Notes: generated by a model not told the origin, from the letters alone. A stretch of 64,000 nucleotides of DNA from Arabidopsis thaliana (GCF_000001735.4 NC_003076.8:868001-932000), one strand, 5' to 3'; shown: positions 43,955 to 62,781, numbered from the stretch's first letter. Translations and numbers: made by a program.

Positions 43955-44115
43955 TAAAAACCTTTGCTTTATGTCTTACAATACATTCTCTGATGAAACA
44001 GTTTCTCTCCAACCCCTACCCATCTTATAGCTCTCGTCGTAAGTCAAACAGATTCTTACGCCATATCCAGCTTCTTCTGGTAGATCTCAGAAAGACCGTT
44101 GCTGAATACAATGAG
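43955..44115 (+). pseudogene. Relic of a fourth GDSL gene (exon 1 and block I fragments)
   Basis: Words match exon 1 and intron 1 of the neighbour at 44642: ATTCTCTGATGAAAC, TTTCTCTCCA, ATCTTATAGCTCTCGTC. They are followed by AGATTCTTACGCC, the DNA of the GDSYA motif. Everything between and after is lost, so it is a short, decayed copy. Confidence 0.65.
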
Positions 44116-44641
44116 ATTTTTATTTTTATAAAATTTGGTTCGAAAGAGTTTTACCAAAATAATTAACAAGTACGGCTACATAATTATTTATGGTGCATAT
44201 AACTTGAATGCAAATTGGAAAGTTGACCCACTTGATATAAAAGATTAGTAATAAACTTTTGTAGTTAACACACATACGGTCTACACAATGATTTATGGTG
44301 CATTACCAGAATGTTGATCTATATAAAGACTTTAGTAATAAGTAATAACACTCGAATTTCAATCCTCAAATTTCTCTTCTTTAATCCATCTCCTCCACAT
44401 ACTCTCGATTTCCTCTCCATTTTATTTGTCACCCTTTTTTTAATTTAAATTAATTTTTGTCCTTCATAAAACACACAACAAAATCGACTCCTTTTAAGAT
44501 TTCCATCTCTAAACAAAGCCAAATTAGTAAGAACACATTCAAATTTTAATCCTAAAAATTCTCACTTCCATACCCTTTATCTTTTCTCTCCATTCCTTAT
44601 AATGAACAAACAAAAGAGAAATATTTGCTCTGAAACTTTAA
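44116..44641. other. Upstream region of the second GDSL gene
   Basis: Contains internal repeats (TTTATGGTGCAT twice, at about 44189 and 44291; CAAATTT-AATCCT words) resembling sequence before the third GDSL gene. Probable promoter. Confidence 0.5.
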
Positions 44642-46226
44642 ATGTATTCTCTGATGAAACTCTTTCTATCCTTCTCTCTTTTTTTGGTAATTTATATCAT
44701 CTTATAGCTCTCATCACTACATATTATTTAACATCTCCATGGCCAAATTTTAAATTTCTCGATTTTTGATATAATATTTTGTGCAGGAGTAGTAATCAAT
44801 GGAGTAATGGGTTCAAACCAGCTTCTTCGACCAAGAAAAGTACCGAAGCTCTTTGTGTTCGGAGATTCTTACGCGGATACGGGAAACACAAAGCGCGACA
44901 CAGAGGCTTGGGCTATCCCTTACGGTATCACTTTCCCCGGTAAACCTTCCGGCCGTTATTGTGATGGTCTCATAGCCACCGATTTTCTAGGTTCATTTCT
45001 CTCTCTCCCTCTCCATGATCAATGTTAAACCTCTCTCTTTAGTTTAGTCATGTACCCTTCCAACGATGTCTATATGATTTTATAGTATTATCATTATATT
45101 ATACATTGTTACGGATGTTAATTAATAAAACTATTATGTTGGTTGGTGCAGAAAAAGTATTGGGGGCAGAATCACCGTACCTCTATAGAACTCACGGACG
45201 AGATAAAGGGCTAAAAAGAGGAATGAATTTTGCGTTTGGGGGGTCCAAAATGTTGGACTCCTCTCCGAATAGTCCATTCCCCAATATAACTGCTCAAGTG
45301 AATTTTTTGGTAGACCTTGTCCTCGCCGGCCGTGTCTACGGAGACATTACTCCCTCCGATGTTTCTCTCATCAGCTACGCTGGAGGCGACTATATTTATT
45401 ACATCGACCAAAATCGTCCTGCCGCTGTAAGAAAAAAAACATTAATCTTAGATGTCAAGGCTAATTAATTCAGAAACATTATTACACCAAGTTCTCTGCC
45501 TTTACATGTGAAAGAACACTTTTGTTTGTTTGTTATTAGAAAAAAATCATAACGCCAAATGTATATATACTTTTATTTTGGGTGATTATTTGATTCTTAT
45601 CTTCATTAAAATTTGCATGCAGGGCTTAAAAGCACTAGTAGAGAAAGTCGTGGATAATTTACGCGTTAATATGATAGTATTGGGTGGCCTGCTATTTAAG
45701 AAGATAGCAGTAACATCGCTGCAGCCGATCGGATGCCTTCCTTCTTACACCTCTGCATCCTCGTTCAAGAGTTGCAACGAGTCACAAAGTGCATTGGTGG
45801 AACTACACAACAAATTGTTGAAAAAAGTGGTGGCCAAGCTCAACGAACAGTCCAGGGTTATGAAGAAGGAGCAGCATTTCTTTATCATTGATATACACAA
45901 CGCCTTCATGACCGTTATGAAGAACAAAGGTGAGAATCCAAGTAACAAAAGTTTCACGTTTGATTCAATATCAAAACCCTAGTCTTATAGGGTTTTTTGT
46001 GTGATCGGTTTATGAAAATGTAGGGAGCAAAAGATTTAAAAACCCGATGAAGTCGTGTTGTGAAGGCTATTGTGGGCGTTCAAGTGACGGTGGGAAGTTG
46101 TATACGTTATGTGATGATCCAAAGTCTTTTTTCTTTTGGGATGCAGTTCACCCTACTCAAGAAGGATGGAGATCGATTTACTCGGTATTAGGGAACCCTT
46201 TAACCGACTTTTTGACCAAACCGTAA
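44642..46226 (+). CDS. GDSL esterase/lipase, second of the array; signal-peptide exon out of frame
   Basis: Exons from 44807 read MGSNQLLRPRKVPKLFVFGD then SYADTGNTK (block I, catalytic Ser in GDS), FPGKPSGRYCDG, then from 45152 EKVLGAESPYLYRTHG, RGMNFAFGGSKML, YAGGDYIYYIDQN, then KKIAVTSLQPIGCLPSYTSA, FFIIDIHNAFMTVMKNKG, and the end FFFWDAVHPTQEGW (catalytic DxxH) with stop 46224-46226. The first exon, homologous to the signal-peptide exon of its sisters (MYSLMKLFLSFSLF from 44642), is one base out of phase with exon 2 at the GT donor. The usable start is therefore probably 44807, giving a protein of about 320 residues without signal peptide. A longer out-of-phase frame from 44602 also joins but shows no signal peptide. 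Likely AT5G03600. Confidence 0.8.
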
Positions 46227-47649
46227 AACCAGAATCTTTTTTCTTTTGGTTTCAAATGCTTGAAGCAATTTTTTTTTTAAATAAGTTAATTGGGTTCATA
46301 AATTGGCTTACTTCTTTAAACACGTTTGAAGAACTTTAAAATAATGAGAGGATGGTAATAGGTGTCAACTTGAAAATAATGAAAATTGGTAAATAACGAG
46401 AATGTTTTAAACATTCATTAGGGCGGCTGGACATCTGTAACTCACGTGTGTCATCGTGTTAAATACAAGGTATATCCATTTTTCAGGGAGTTTTGCGTGG
46501 AATTTTTGAAAACCTAGTATTTAATTACTAATTTAAATAGTAGTACTATATGTAGTGGACTAGTGGTATTTAGCAAAAATTATTGATTCGTTATTATTCT
46601 TTTAATTTTCTTAAACTATGAAAACCTGAAAAGGTAAAACTTTAAAATCAAAACCCATTTGGTAGTAGTAATAAAGAAACATACGAGGAATTAATAAATA
46701 CTTCGTTGGGACAATAAATAAAATTTAAACAAAAATAAAAATAGTCAATAATCAAGGAGGGTATGCCAATATTCCATTGACGTAGATAAAGAAACAAAGT
46801 CTTTTTGTTTCTAGATTACGCGGCCACGTTTTAAATCTCGATGCAATCTTTGACTGTGTAGGAAACCTAGTCTTACACAAACTACATTTTATTCACAACT
46901 TAGCCCACACAAAAAAATCACAACTAGATTCAAAAGAATTTTGTTATTTATCATTCACTACTATAATTATTCATTTGATATATATTTTTCAAAAGTTTAA
47001 ACAAACGATACGGACATGAACAGTTAGTCTACCGAAGTATGATTTCAGCCTACAAATTTGAAGTCGTACCGTGTCATGAGAAATATAAGTTTTTCCCACA
47101 AGTTTTAGGGATTAATTTTGATCTGGAATTTTCTTTTTATGAAAAAAATTGAAAGTCAATAACGAATGAAAAAAATGTTAATGATTGAAAATTATAACAT
47201 TAAAACGCCAAAAATCATCGCCCCGTCAATTTTGGCAAAATATTCCATTGAACTCCATGGTCTATAATAGTACTCTAAGTCTATAAACTCAATACCTACA
47301 CCAATCAAAGCCATTGTATCTCTTGTCCCATGCAATTGTATAGTAGTCACACTCAGACAATAAACAAACGTAATTAAGAAACTCTAATGGTGCAAAACAA
47401 AATTGAATAAACTCAAGGAATAAAGATACAAAAGTTGACCAGATCATAGTCGTTTCACATCTCTAAGGCTTAGTGGCTTACTATATAAAGCCGCAAAGAC
47501 ATTTTAGTGAGAACACAAATTCAATTCCAATTCTCAAAGTGCTCTCTTTTTAAACCAATCTGCTCTCTTCCACTTACTCTCTCTATCTCTCTCCCATCTC
47601 GTTTCTTTTTTGGTCATTAAAAGAGAAACCTTTGCTCTGAATCTTGAAA
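46227..47649. other. Intergenic region between the second and third GDSL genes
   Basis: AT-rich. The last 150 bases are the promoter and leader of the third gene (TATATAAAG near 47483). No other gene supported. Confidence 0.55.
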
Positions 47650-50326
47650 ATGGATTCTTTGATCAAACTCTTCTTCTGCCTCTTTATCTTCTTATGTACT
47701 TCGCTCTTATTTGGTAATTAATTTTACATTTATCTTATAGCTTTCATCATAACAATTTCTTTGAACACAATTTTTTAACCATTTTTTTTTAATTATGTAG
47801 GAGAAATCAATGGAGTGGAGGGTTCAAATCAAAATCATCACTTGTATCCATTTAGGCCAACGAAGCTCTTTGTGTTCGGAGATTCTTATGCCGATACCGG
47901 AAACATTAAAAAGGCTTTCTCTAGCTCTTGGAAATTCCCTTACGGTATCACTTTCCCCGGAAAACCCGCTGGCCGTTTCTCCGATGGCCGTGTGGCAACA
48001 GATTTTCTAGGTATCTCTTCATCTTCGAAAGTAAAAAAACTTATCATCCTTAAAACTTATATTGTATCAATCTTGTTTTTATAAATATCTCGATTCCTAA
48101 TCAAATTTGTTGATAAATTTTTAAAAGGCGTAATCAATTTTACCAACTAAAGTCTGTAACAGTCCAATTACTTGACTGACTTTTAGTTTTAGGCTTTTAG
48201 CCTTTGAGATAGATTATGTGGAAATGGGTGTAAAATAAATGAATGATTTGGTTAGTGTTAGGTACCTAACTAATCGATGTTTTAGCCTCGTTAAAAATTA
48301 GTATAACCGTATCTCTTAATAATAGGACAGTATTATTATTATATACGTATATTTTACATATATGTAGAGATGTGAAAAATGATGAGACGTAAATTGTACT
48401 AATATTTAAATAAGGTTCAGAAAGCAATGATGGAAGAGTGGTCTAGTGTCAATCCAGTGCGCGACTCACTTTTGCTTTTCTTTCTTCTCGCCATCTTCTT
48501 ATTATTGTACTTTGCTTTTATAAAAGTGAAATTTTTTACTTTAGTTTCTGTTTATTAATCTTAAAAACTATTTATATTCTCCTTTTTATTATCCTATAAA
48601 CCTTTTTCTTGTAACAAAATTTTTATATGATAACCATTTTGTTTGTGTCTCGATGAGCATATTATGGAGAAAATTAGGAATCATTTCAGTTTCTACTTGT
48701 TGTGTTAGACAGTTGGTTTGGTTGGTAAGGGAAATTAGTTCGATTATTTCACCACTTGTCAGTGTTGCGTCAAATCCTTCTTGTCCTCTATATGTCCAAT
48801 TGACCAGTGTCCTTTTTCTTACGTTGTCATCATTTAGATGTTCTATAATGATACAATACGTTTTTTTTTTGTTTTTGAATTTTAACACGTTAATAAGGTC
48901 ACACATAATATGACAAATAACATGTAATTTACCTCGAATGCTATAACATGTAGTCATGTACCAATATAATTAATTTATATATTTTGGATTCATTGTATTC
49001 GTTTGCTGGTCTCTTTTTTTCTTTCTAAAGGTAATTTTATTATTATTTCTGTTTAATACTCTCATCATAGCGCCACTACCACTAAGCATCAACAAAGCAA
49101 CATACTTCAGTCTTTTCTTTTTCATCTTTTTATTATTATTATATAAAAAGACTATAAAGCTACACACCAACATATGCACTGTCAAAGTACATACATTATA
49201 GTTTAATAAACATTAATCTCAGAAAAAGTCTTATGTCAATAGCCTTTCTATGTAAATTTCTAAGGATTGATGAAATTGTATTAAATTTACATTTTGTCAA
49301 CGATGAAATGCATTAATTCTCAAATATATCCTTTTTATGTGTGTTTGTAGCTAAATTTGTGGGGATAAAATCACCAATCCCATACTTTTGGAAAGATTAC
49401 GCGGGAAAGAAACGATTACAGTACGGAATGAATTTTGCGTACGGAGGAACAGGAGTGTTCAACACTCAAACTCCATTGCCTAACATGACAACTCAAATCG
49501 ACATCTTCCAGAACATTCTCACCACCGGCGACATCTACTATCCTCCCGAGCTTACTTCATCCGTGGCTCTCGTCAGTGTCGCTGGCAACGACTACTCCAA
49601 TTTCATCGCCCTAAACCGCCCTGCCTCTGTAAGATACGAAACCCTATTTTTTATTTCTTAGATAGTGATGTTAAAATGTATAGTGATTCATTTCTTACCT
49701 TCATTGCGTCTTACAGGAATTCCCAGCATTCATAAAGCAAGTTGTGGATCAAACAGAGGTGAATTTGAGACGGATCCACGCTTTGGGAGTGAAAAAGATT
49801 GCAGTACCATCCCTGCAACCGCTTGGTTGTCTCCCTCCCTTCACATTCGTAACCTCGTTCCAGCGTTGCAACGAGACACAAAACGCTTTAGTTAACCTCC
49901 ACAACAACTTATTGCAGCAAGTTGTGGCAAAGCTCAATAACGAGACTAAACAGTCGACTTTCATCATCCTTGATCTCTACAATGCTTTCTTGACTGTGTT
50001 CAAGAACAAAGGATCTAATCCAGGTAAAAGAAAAAAATGGCTTGATTTTATCGCATTTTTGCCTCCTTTTTTTGCTTATGCTGATTGGTTTTTTGGGAAA
50101 TGCAGGGAGTACAAGGTTTGAGAGTCCATTAAAGCCGTGTTGCGTAGGTGTGAGCCGCGAGTATAACTGTGGAAGTGTGGATGAGAAGGGAGTGAAGAAG
50201 TATATTGTATGTGATAATCCTAAAACTGCTTTCTTTTGGGATGGACTTCACCCTACAGAAGAAGGATGGAGATCGGTTTACTCTGTTTTACGCGAAAGTC
50301 TTACCGCGTCTTTGATTAAAGCGTGA
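47650..50326 (+). CDS. GDSL esterase/lipase, third and intact member of the array
   Basis: Secreted SGNH hydrolase of about 359 residues. Exon 1 is a signal peptide (MDSLIKLFFCLFIFLCTSLL). Exon 2 has block I KLFVFGDSYADTGNIKK. Exon 3 (from 49351) has YGMNFAYGGTGVFN (block II Gly) and VSVAGNDYSNF (block III Gly-x-Asn). Exon 4 has KKIAVPSLQPLGCLPPFT and FIILDLYNAFLTVFKNKG. Exon 5 has CNPKTAFFWDGLHPTEEGW-type block V, with the catalytic Asp and His in DGLHP; stop 50324-50326. All catalytic blocks are present, unlike the first member. Intron 2 is 1,340 bases against 298 and 161 in its sisters. Natural substrate unknown. Likely AT5G03610. Confidence 0.9.
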
Positions 50327-50737
50327 GAAACAAAAGAAACACACATTTTGCTTAGGTTTTTTCTTATGAAGCTCAATGTTTGAGCGCTCTGTTCCTGTTT
50401 TCAGTATCTCTTCATTCATTTGTGTTTGTGTGTTTAAAGATTGTGTGACTAATAAAATCTCTTAACTGGTTCATTTCTATTACTCATTAAAACCCTATTT
50501 AGTTTCAAAAAAATAATTAACTAAAGCTAAATATAAATAAATCAAGTAACTAATGAACCGGAAAATTAGGTTGAACATGATCCTAATAACAAGCCAAAGG
50601 ACTCTCAGACTTCTAACTAATACTTAGCCTTACGAAACAGTTAGAAAGATAGTGGTTATTTAAGTATTGTCCACTTTGTTTATTAACACTAGAGTGTAGA
50701 TTTTCTTCTCAGACAAGCAAATCTCAAAATCCAAAAT
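50327..50737. other. Intergenic region before the subtilase gene
   Basis: GDSL 3' flank and subtilase promoter; no other signal. Confidence 0.55.
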
Positions 50738-53874
<3,137 letters not shown>

Positions 53875-54377
53875 AAAAGACAAGACTGCTTTTTTTTAGA
53901 CCCTTGTTTGTTTGTTTTTTGTTTTTTAGTGTTTGGTTATGATTTCTATTTCTAGTGTTGTTTTTTTTCTCCTTTTTAGTGTTGAAATAAATAGGAACAT
54001 ATACAATAATTCTCCCAAACTTTAGTCGAATTAAAACTTGAATAGTGTTGTTGGAGAAGGACCAATCTCCAACAAGTTAGTAAAAATGTCTACAAAATTT
54101 GGACATAAAAAACTCATATGAAGACAAGGTTTTTGTAACGCCGGATCCGAGAAAAGTGACTGAAATGTTTCCAACAAGTTTGGTGTACCATTTTCGAAGA
54201 AAGAAATATCAGAAAAGTGAATTGAGTAGCTTTCAATTTTATTTTGGAACCAAACAATCACAAGAAAGTGGGTCAAACAAATAACAAAAATGTCGACTCT
54301 GCTATCATAATAGCAAAGTGACATAAAAGCCACTCTGAACTCAAAGCTCACACTAACACACAACCTAGAAAGGCAAT
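53875..54377. other. Convergent 3' flank of the subtilase and MDAR2
   Basis: 3' untranslated tails of the two genes; T-rich after 53890. No other gene. Confidence 0.6.
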
Positions 54378-56616
<2,239 letters not shown>

Positions 56617-59600
56617 TGATGCGATCGAATCGTCTCTCTTTGATTTGTCTTTTTTCCTTTTCTTCGTCTTTTTGGATCCGAGAAATGTGATTGGGTCAGA
56701 GGTTTTTATAGGGGACTTTGTCCAGTATAGAAGGAATCTTTAAACGTGGCTTAATTTAAACCGTTAGATATCCCGCTTCGTGCACAAATCGAAATCGAAC
56801 CGTTACAAGTCAGCGTCTTATATTTTTGACCCGGTCTTATTTAACACGTGACAGATCTGGTCGATGTAAAACGGACATTCAGATTTAAAATTCCGGTATT
56901 ACTCGGTTTACTGATTACATTTCACTTTCAGTCTTTCATATTTGGAGAATTTTATTTACATACCAATTACCAAGAGAAAATATATGAAAGGAATCATAAA
57001 TCTAGTGTCAGCAACCACTAGTCAAATTGATGAATATAGTAGAATATCTTTATGGAGTTGTTGGTTGGTTTTAATTTCTTTATTAGACCAATCTGTAGTT
57101 TTATGTATAGTTTAAGACTTTAAGTTTAATTCGATTATTTGTGTCAGTGAATCATTTCCATAATTTATTTGGATATAATGTAAAGACAGTTAAAACAAGG
57201 ACCTTATCTTGATCCCTAAACCCGATAGTACAAAAAGGATATGTATTTACTACACTAATCATATGATTTTGTTTGCATAAACAAAGATGAATAACCTTAA
57301 GACCATAAATTATAGTAATTAATCAAACTACTAATAATCTAAATGATTTATGTCGTTATCTTATGTTTTAAGATCTACTACAGTAAAGAAAGAAACTACC
57401 TAGTTTTGTATAATTAGTATATTACAATAACATTAACATATGACCTAATGTGAATAAGAGTATTACATTAATAGTTTTGAGAGGAAAGATGATTTGGATT
57501 TTAGTCAAAAGAGGAGAAAAAATTGTCAAGAATGATGACCTAAATTCCAACCAGATAGAATTTCCAGAAATTGGGACCTAAATATTAATGATGTAATGTC
57601 ACTGTATTAAAGACCTAAACTATTAATGATGTGGACCTTGGCGGCCTAAAACTCTTCCATGCCTACAATAATGAGAGTTTCAAATCCAATTTAATGAGAA
57701 AAGAACAGAGATAGGGCTGTACTAGAACACTAATTTACCGGACGTATCAAAAGTACCCTATTGATTTTGACATATGTTAATAAGTTAAAATGTACTTTGT
57801 ATTATAATTATTCCTTATGATTTTGACATTTGTTACCAATCTTCTTGGAAGATTAGTAATTAGCACTCGAATACAAAGAGTACTATTTTTAGTTTACTGC
57901 ATGCATGATTTTGACATTTGTTACTAAATCTTCTTGGAAGATGCTAGGATGACGAATACTTCTTACAGTGACAAGTGACAACCATGTAGAAGAAAGGATC
58001 TAAATGACTGACTAAATTCATCGGTTACTTTTGTTGTGGTTATAGATATTGACGGGCTTCTGTTAATGGGCCGGTCCGATCTATCAGATTTCGAAGAATA
58101 CCCACGAATAGTTTTTATGAAGTACTCACTTTGTTGGATCCATATACAATATTACAAATTATTCCAAAACTCCCAAGTCAACTGACCTGTTGTTAGAAAT
58201 AAATTTTCAAAAATGCGAACATAACTTTCACTTGTACCCTAGATGCAGACTTAGTGCTAAGCACAAGGGCTCAAATATTTGACCATAATGAAAGATGTTT
58301 TAACTTAATAGTATAAACTTATTAGCAAGTCAAGAAAAGGTCAACGTTACTATTTAGAAGACCGATATTAATATAGGGTATGTGATAATTTGCAATTGTT
58401 ACATTATTCACGTATTAAGTTACTTAAATTTTGTTGACACTTTTACGTGCGGATGTGATTCACATAAAGCTTTATTATTTCGGTATGAGAGTATTGAGTA
58501 TTCTATGTTCTACCTAAAAAAACATGGTGACAACCCTAATTAATATACAAAGTTTACTAAATTATTTGTTGTGGTCCATATCTTCCTGAATTTGCGAACA
58601 TTTTAAACTTTAAGAATACTTTAAAATGCTTTAAAAATCAGCTTATCTTTAAGAAAACTAGTAAAAATTTCAATAAGTTAATGTTATTTTAACTTTTGAA
58701 TATTCAAGAGAGAAACATTATAATTTCCCTCGAGCGAAGTGATATGTAGTAAATTATACTTCTAGGGTTATAGTGATGAAAGACCAGCATTATTGTCAAA
58801 ATGTACATTAGGTCCATCATTATCACCTTTTTCTTAAGTTTTGATCATTTTCTTACCTAATATATACATGAATCACACAATTCTGGAAAAACAATCTTCT
58901 TGCCAAACAAAAAATCTGGAGTTTTCATTGAAAAGTGACATGGTTCATAATAATCTACTAAAACAAGATTAAACTCTTGTGCTTAAGAGTTAAAATTTCG
59001 AAGACACTTGTCAACGGAAAAATCAGTAGTGATCAACATGTCAATATAGTCTCCATCGAATTGAACAAAAATATTTAATAATCTCGTTCTTACATGAGAC
59101 CCACAAACATATGAATATGGGTCCCATGATTTGTTCTTCAAACTGCCCAGAAAAATGCAGAATCCTTTTGAAACCTCTTCAAAAATATACCGACAAAAAA
59201 CCCCAACAAACATAAAGATAGAAGAGACAGAAGCCCAAACAACAGCTTTTCTTGTCTCTCTGCTTCGTCAATAATCTCTTCAGGTACTGTCTTACTCTTG
59301 ATCATAGATGATTCATCATGATGAAACTAGAGTTTTTCTTTTGTTATGCTTTGTTATGCGATAGTACATGTCTGCTTAAGAAAAAGGTAACATCATAGAA
59401 ACACGACTTTGCATAAAGTTTATATTCATTTTTCTTGTTTCAAAAAGATTGAACTTTTGATTTGACGATGATTATGTTTCATATGAAAAATTCTCACTTT
59501 TGAATTTGACATGATCTCTGTGGAACTAAAGACATGAACCCATTAATATCAAAAGAACCATCTGCAGTTGTTACAGTTTGAGATATGTGACTGTTTCATA

Positions 59601-59914
59601 GGTATTGTGTTGTGTGGTATGTTCCTTAATTTTTAGTCTCTGATCAAAATATCTTGTTAATAAAGCATTAGTGATTTTTTTTCTCCCATATTCCTCTGCT
59701 CTGCTCTGTTTTGCTCTGTTCTTATAAATCTGTGTTCTCTTTATAATTAGAATTTCATAGTTTTGATGCACTCTTTAACAAGAAAAATCACATACCTTCC
59801 TTTAAACTGTGAATATAATTTCAGGTGCGTGTGGGATAAAAAGATGTATCTACCGGTTTAGATTACTCGCATTTCCGCGGTTACTAAGATGCTGTGTGAC
59901 TGAGCTTTAATGTT
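56617..59914. other. Long intergenic region between MDAR2 and the AGC kinase
   Basis: 56617-56760 is the MDAR2 leader. The middle is AT-rich with no coding signal; it has a direct repeat at 57817-57852 and 57905-57942. The kinase leader appears split: a non-coding exon ending near 59283 (ATCTCTTCAG|GTACTG) and an acceptor at 59823 (TTTCAG). A minus-strand frame at 58983-59213 has no recognisable family. Confidence 0.55.
57817..57942. repeat. Short direct repeat pair
   Basis: ATGATTTTGACATTTGTTAC and then TCTTCTTGGAAGAT occur at 57817-57852 and again at 57905-57942, with single-base differences between. Confidence 0.85.
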
Positions 59915-62781
59915 ATGGGTTCATTTGCCGGAAAGTGTGAAATAGTTGAAGAAAAAGAAGACCGTCAAAACTCGATTGGTTACTCAGCGAAATCAACCAC
60001 TATTCCACATTCTAGATCAAGCATTGTCGACGACAAGGATCTGGAGCGACCGGTACTGAAATTAGGTTACAGAGGTTCACTAGAAGATGACATAAACCAA
60101 CTTTTCGAGTCTATAAGCATTCGAACATCAGGAATGATTCCTTCTTACCAAGTTGGTGCAACTAGTAGCAGTAGAAACAACACTCCTTTACAACGGAATG
60201 CTTTGAAGAGTCCCGCGAATCCCGCAGGACCTCGATCGCCTAGCAAGAGAAATGCGGAACCAGCGACGTTAAAACAAGCTTTGAGAGATTTATGCGTCAC
60301 TAAGGCATCGGAAACCGCAGCTACCAAACGGATTCCTAAGAGTACTAGTACTGGAGGCTCAGTTTATGGTTCGGTTTTGGTTGAACCGGGAAGTGGAGCT
60401 AGCGAAGAAGGGAAAGCGGTTCTTGTCGAGTTACTCGGCGAGGATCAAAGCAGTTCATCGGATAGTATATCGCAGCAGCTTCGTCTTCTGAAGATACATT
60501 CTTCTAGCCAAAACTCTCAGACATCAAAGCGGTATTGCGATGAGATGACAATACTTAAAAAACACAAGAACCTGTCTCTTGACGACCAAGAAATGAGTAT
60601 CGAGAACAAGAACTTCGGTTCATCATCGCCCGGATCAGGAAACAACAAGACCGTGGTTGGACTGAAATCAGTTAGAAAAGTGAGGTTGTTGTATGCCAAT
60701 ACACCGAGTTCCACCATAGTTAACGGGAAGAGAGTGGCTAAGTTAACCAGAACCATTCCAAGAGGAGGAGGAGCTAAACCTGCACTAAGGAACAAAGGTT
60801 CCATGAAGAAGAAGGCTACAAATGTGTATGATGAAGTAGATGGCTTCTATGATCCCATTGCAAAGGAACTTCTCTGCCATAGATGCCATTTCTCTTTGAA
60901 GAACACTGCAGCTAAGGAAGATCCCTCTAAAGATTCACTTGTAGAACCACATGAGATCTGTGCTAAAGATGAATTGGCTTCTGATTTCTCCAGCTCAAGC
61001 TATGAGAGCTCGCATGAGATCAGTGCTAGTGCAGAGACCAAACTTGATAAGATAAGAAGCTCTCTGGATTTGATGAATTCAGAGACCTCTCACGTTTCTT
61101 TAACATCTGCATTCCGTAATAAGAACATCAAAGATGTTTCTGAATACGGCAACAATGAGATCATGGAGGAAGATTCTCTATCTGGCAAAGAAGTTGATCA
61201 GAAAGATTCTGTCTTTATGTCGGAACAGAGCGTGGAGATTGGTTCTTTCAGTGAGAAATCTGTTGTGATGAATCCAGATAGTCCTCCAAACAAACTCAGT
61301 TTAGGCGGAGCAGCCATTGAAGATGTCAACGAAAACTCAGAAATCATAAACAAAGGCGACGGATACAACAGTTCAACCACGAGTATCAGCGAGGAAGAAG
61401 TACAACAACAGAGTAATAATATAATGACAAGGTCTAGCTTTGGAAACAGACCTCATATGTCTAAGGATGTGAGATGGGAAGCTATTCAGCATATAAGGGC
61501 ACAACACGGGCTTGGTTCATTGGGTCTTAGGCATTTCAATCTTCTGAAGAAGCTCGGCTGCGGAGATATTGGAACGGTTTATCTCGCTGAGCTCACGGGA
61601 ACAAACTGTTTGTTTGCTATAAAAGTGATGGATAATGAATTCTTGGAGAGAAGGAACAAGATGTCTAGGGCTCAAACTGAGAAAGATATTCTCAAAATGC
61701 TTGATCACCCGTTTCTTCCAACGTTATACGCTCACTTCACTTCGGATAACTTATCTTGTTTGGTCATGGAATGTTGTCCGGGAGGTGATTTACATGTCTT
61801 AAGGCAGAAGCAGCCCGGAAGGTGGTTTCCCGAGCCAGCAGCTAGGTACCTTGGTTCTTACGATTAGTGGTTAACTTTTTTATGCTTTATGATTTGTGAT
61901 GTTGTAGTTACTAATTGTTTTTGTCTTATAGGTTCTATGTCGCGGAGGTGCTTCTTGCATTGGAGTATTTGCATATGCTCGGGGTAATATACCGAGATTT
62001 GAAGCCCGAGAACATTTTGGTACGTGATGATGGACATATCATGGTGACAGATTTTGATCTCTCTTTGAGGTGTACCGTGAGCCCAACGCTTCTAAACTCA
62101 TCATCTCCACTCCATGCGGATGCAATGAGACTCTCTTCGGGTAGCCGCACTGGATCTAACTGCATCGAGCCATCGTGTTTCCGCCCTAAACTCTCCCGCG
62201 GATCAGGGCCCAAGAAAAAAGGCAAACAACACCGCATGATGATGAAAAAACTCAAGAAATCTGACCTAATCGCGCGGTTCAAATCATTGCCACAGCTCGT
62301 GGCAGAACCAACAGATGCGAGATCAAACTCTTTTGTTGGAACACACGAGTATCTCGCGCCCGAGATCATTAAAGGAGAAGGTCACGGTGCTGCGGTTGAC
62401 TGGTGGACATTTGGGATCTTTCTATATGAGCTTCTTTACGGGAAAACTCCATTCAAAGGAGCTACTAATGAGGAGACTATAGCTAATGTGGTGCTTCAGA
62501 GCTTGAAGTTTCCTGATAACCCTAATGTGAGTTTCCAAGCTAAGGATCTTATAAGAGGTTTGTTGGTCAAGGAACCTGAGAACCGGTTAGGGACAGAGAA
62601 AGGAGCAGCGGAGATAAAACGGCATGCGTTCTTCGAAGGCTTGAACTGGGCGTTGATCCGGTGTGCGATCCCGCCTGAGCTTCCGGATTTCTATGACTAT
62701 GGAGTTCCTAATCAAGAAGGGAAAAGCAATTACTTAGATTGCAAGGCAGTTGGGGAACATCTTGAGTTTGAGTTATTCTAG
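59915..62781 (+). CDS. AGCVIII protein kinase (KIPK-like, AGC1 group)
   Basis: Two exons, 59915-61845 and 61932-62781, give 926 residues. The first 530 are a Ser-rich, probably disordered region with several basic patches, and a Cys pair in [11 protein letters not shown] near residue 325. The kinase begins [20 protein letters not shown] (Gly loop), with [10 protein letters not shown] (catalytic Lys), then [12 protein letters not shown] (catalytic loop) and [13 protein letters not shown] in place of DFG, and a long basic insertion before [11 protein letters not shown] (including [20 protein letters not shown]), define plant AGCVIII kinases. The C-terminal end GEHLEFELF is a weak PIF-like motif. 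Start: 59915 ([18 protein letters not shown]), with an overlapping upstream ATG at 59910. Most like KIPK and its sisters, linked to growth and auxin; likely AT5G03640. Confidence 0.92.

Noticed and set aside
48589-48957. Possible second S1-like gene inside the GDSL intron
   Set aside because: Lacks a signal peptide and the YWDxREDG ending; kept only as an unexplained frame in the long intron.
58983-59213. 76-codon minus-strand frame upstream of the kinase
   Set aside because: No motif, and it overlaps the probable kinase promoter and leader.
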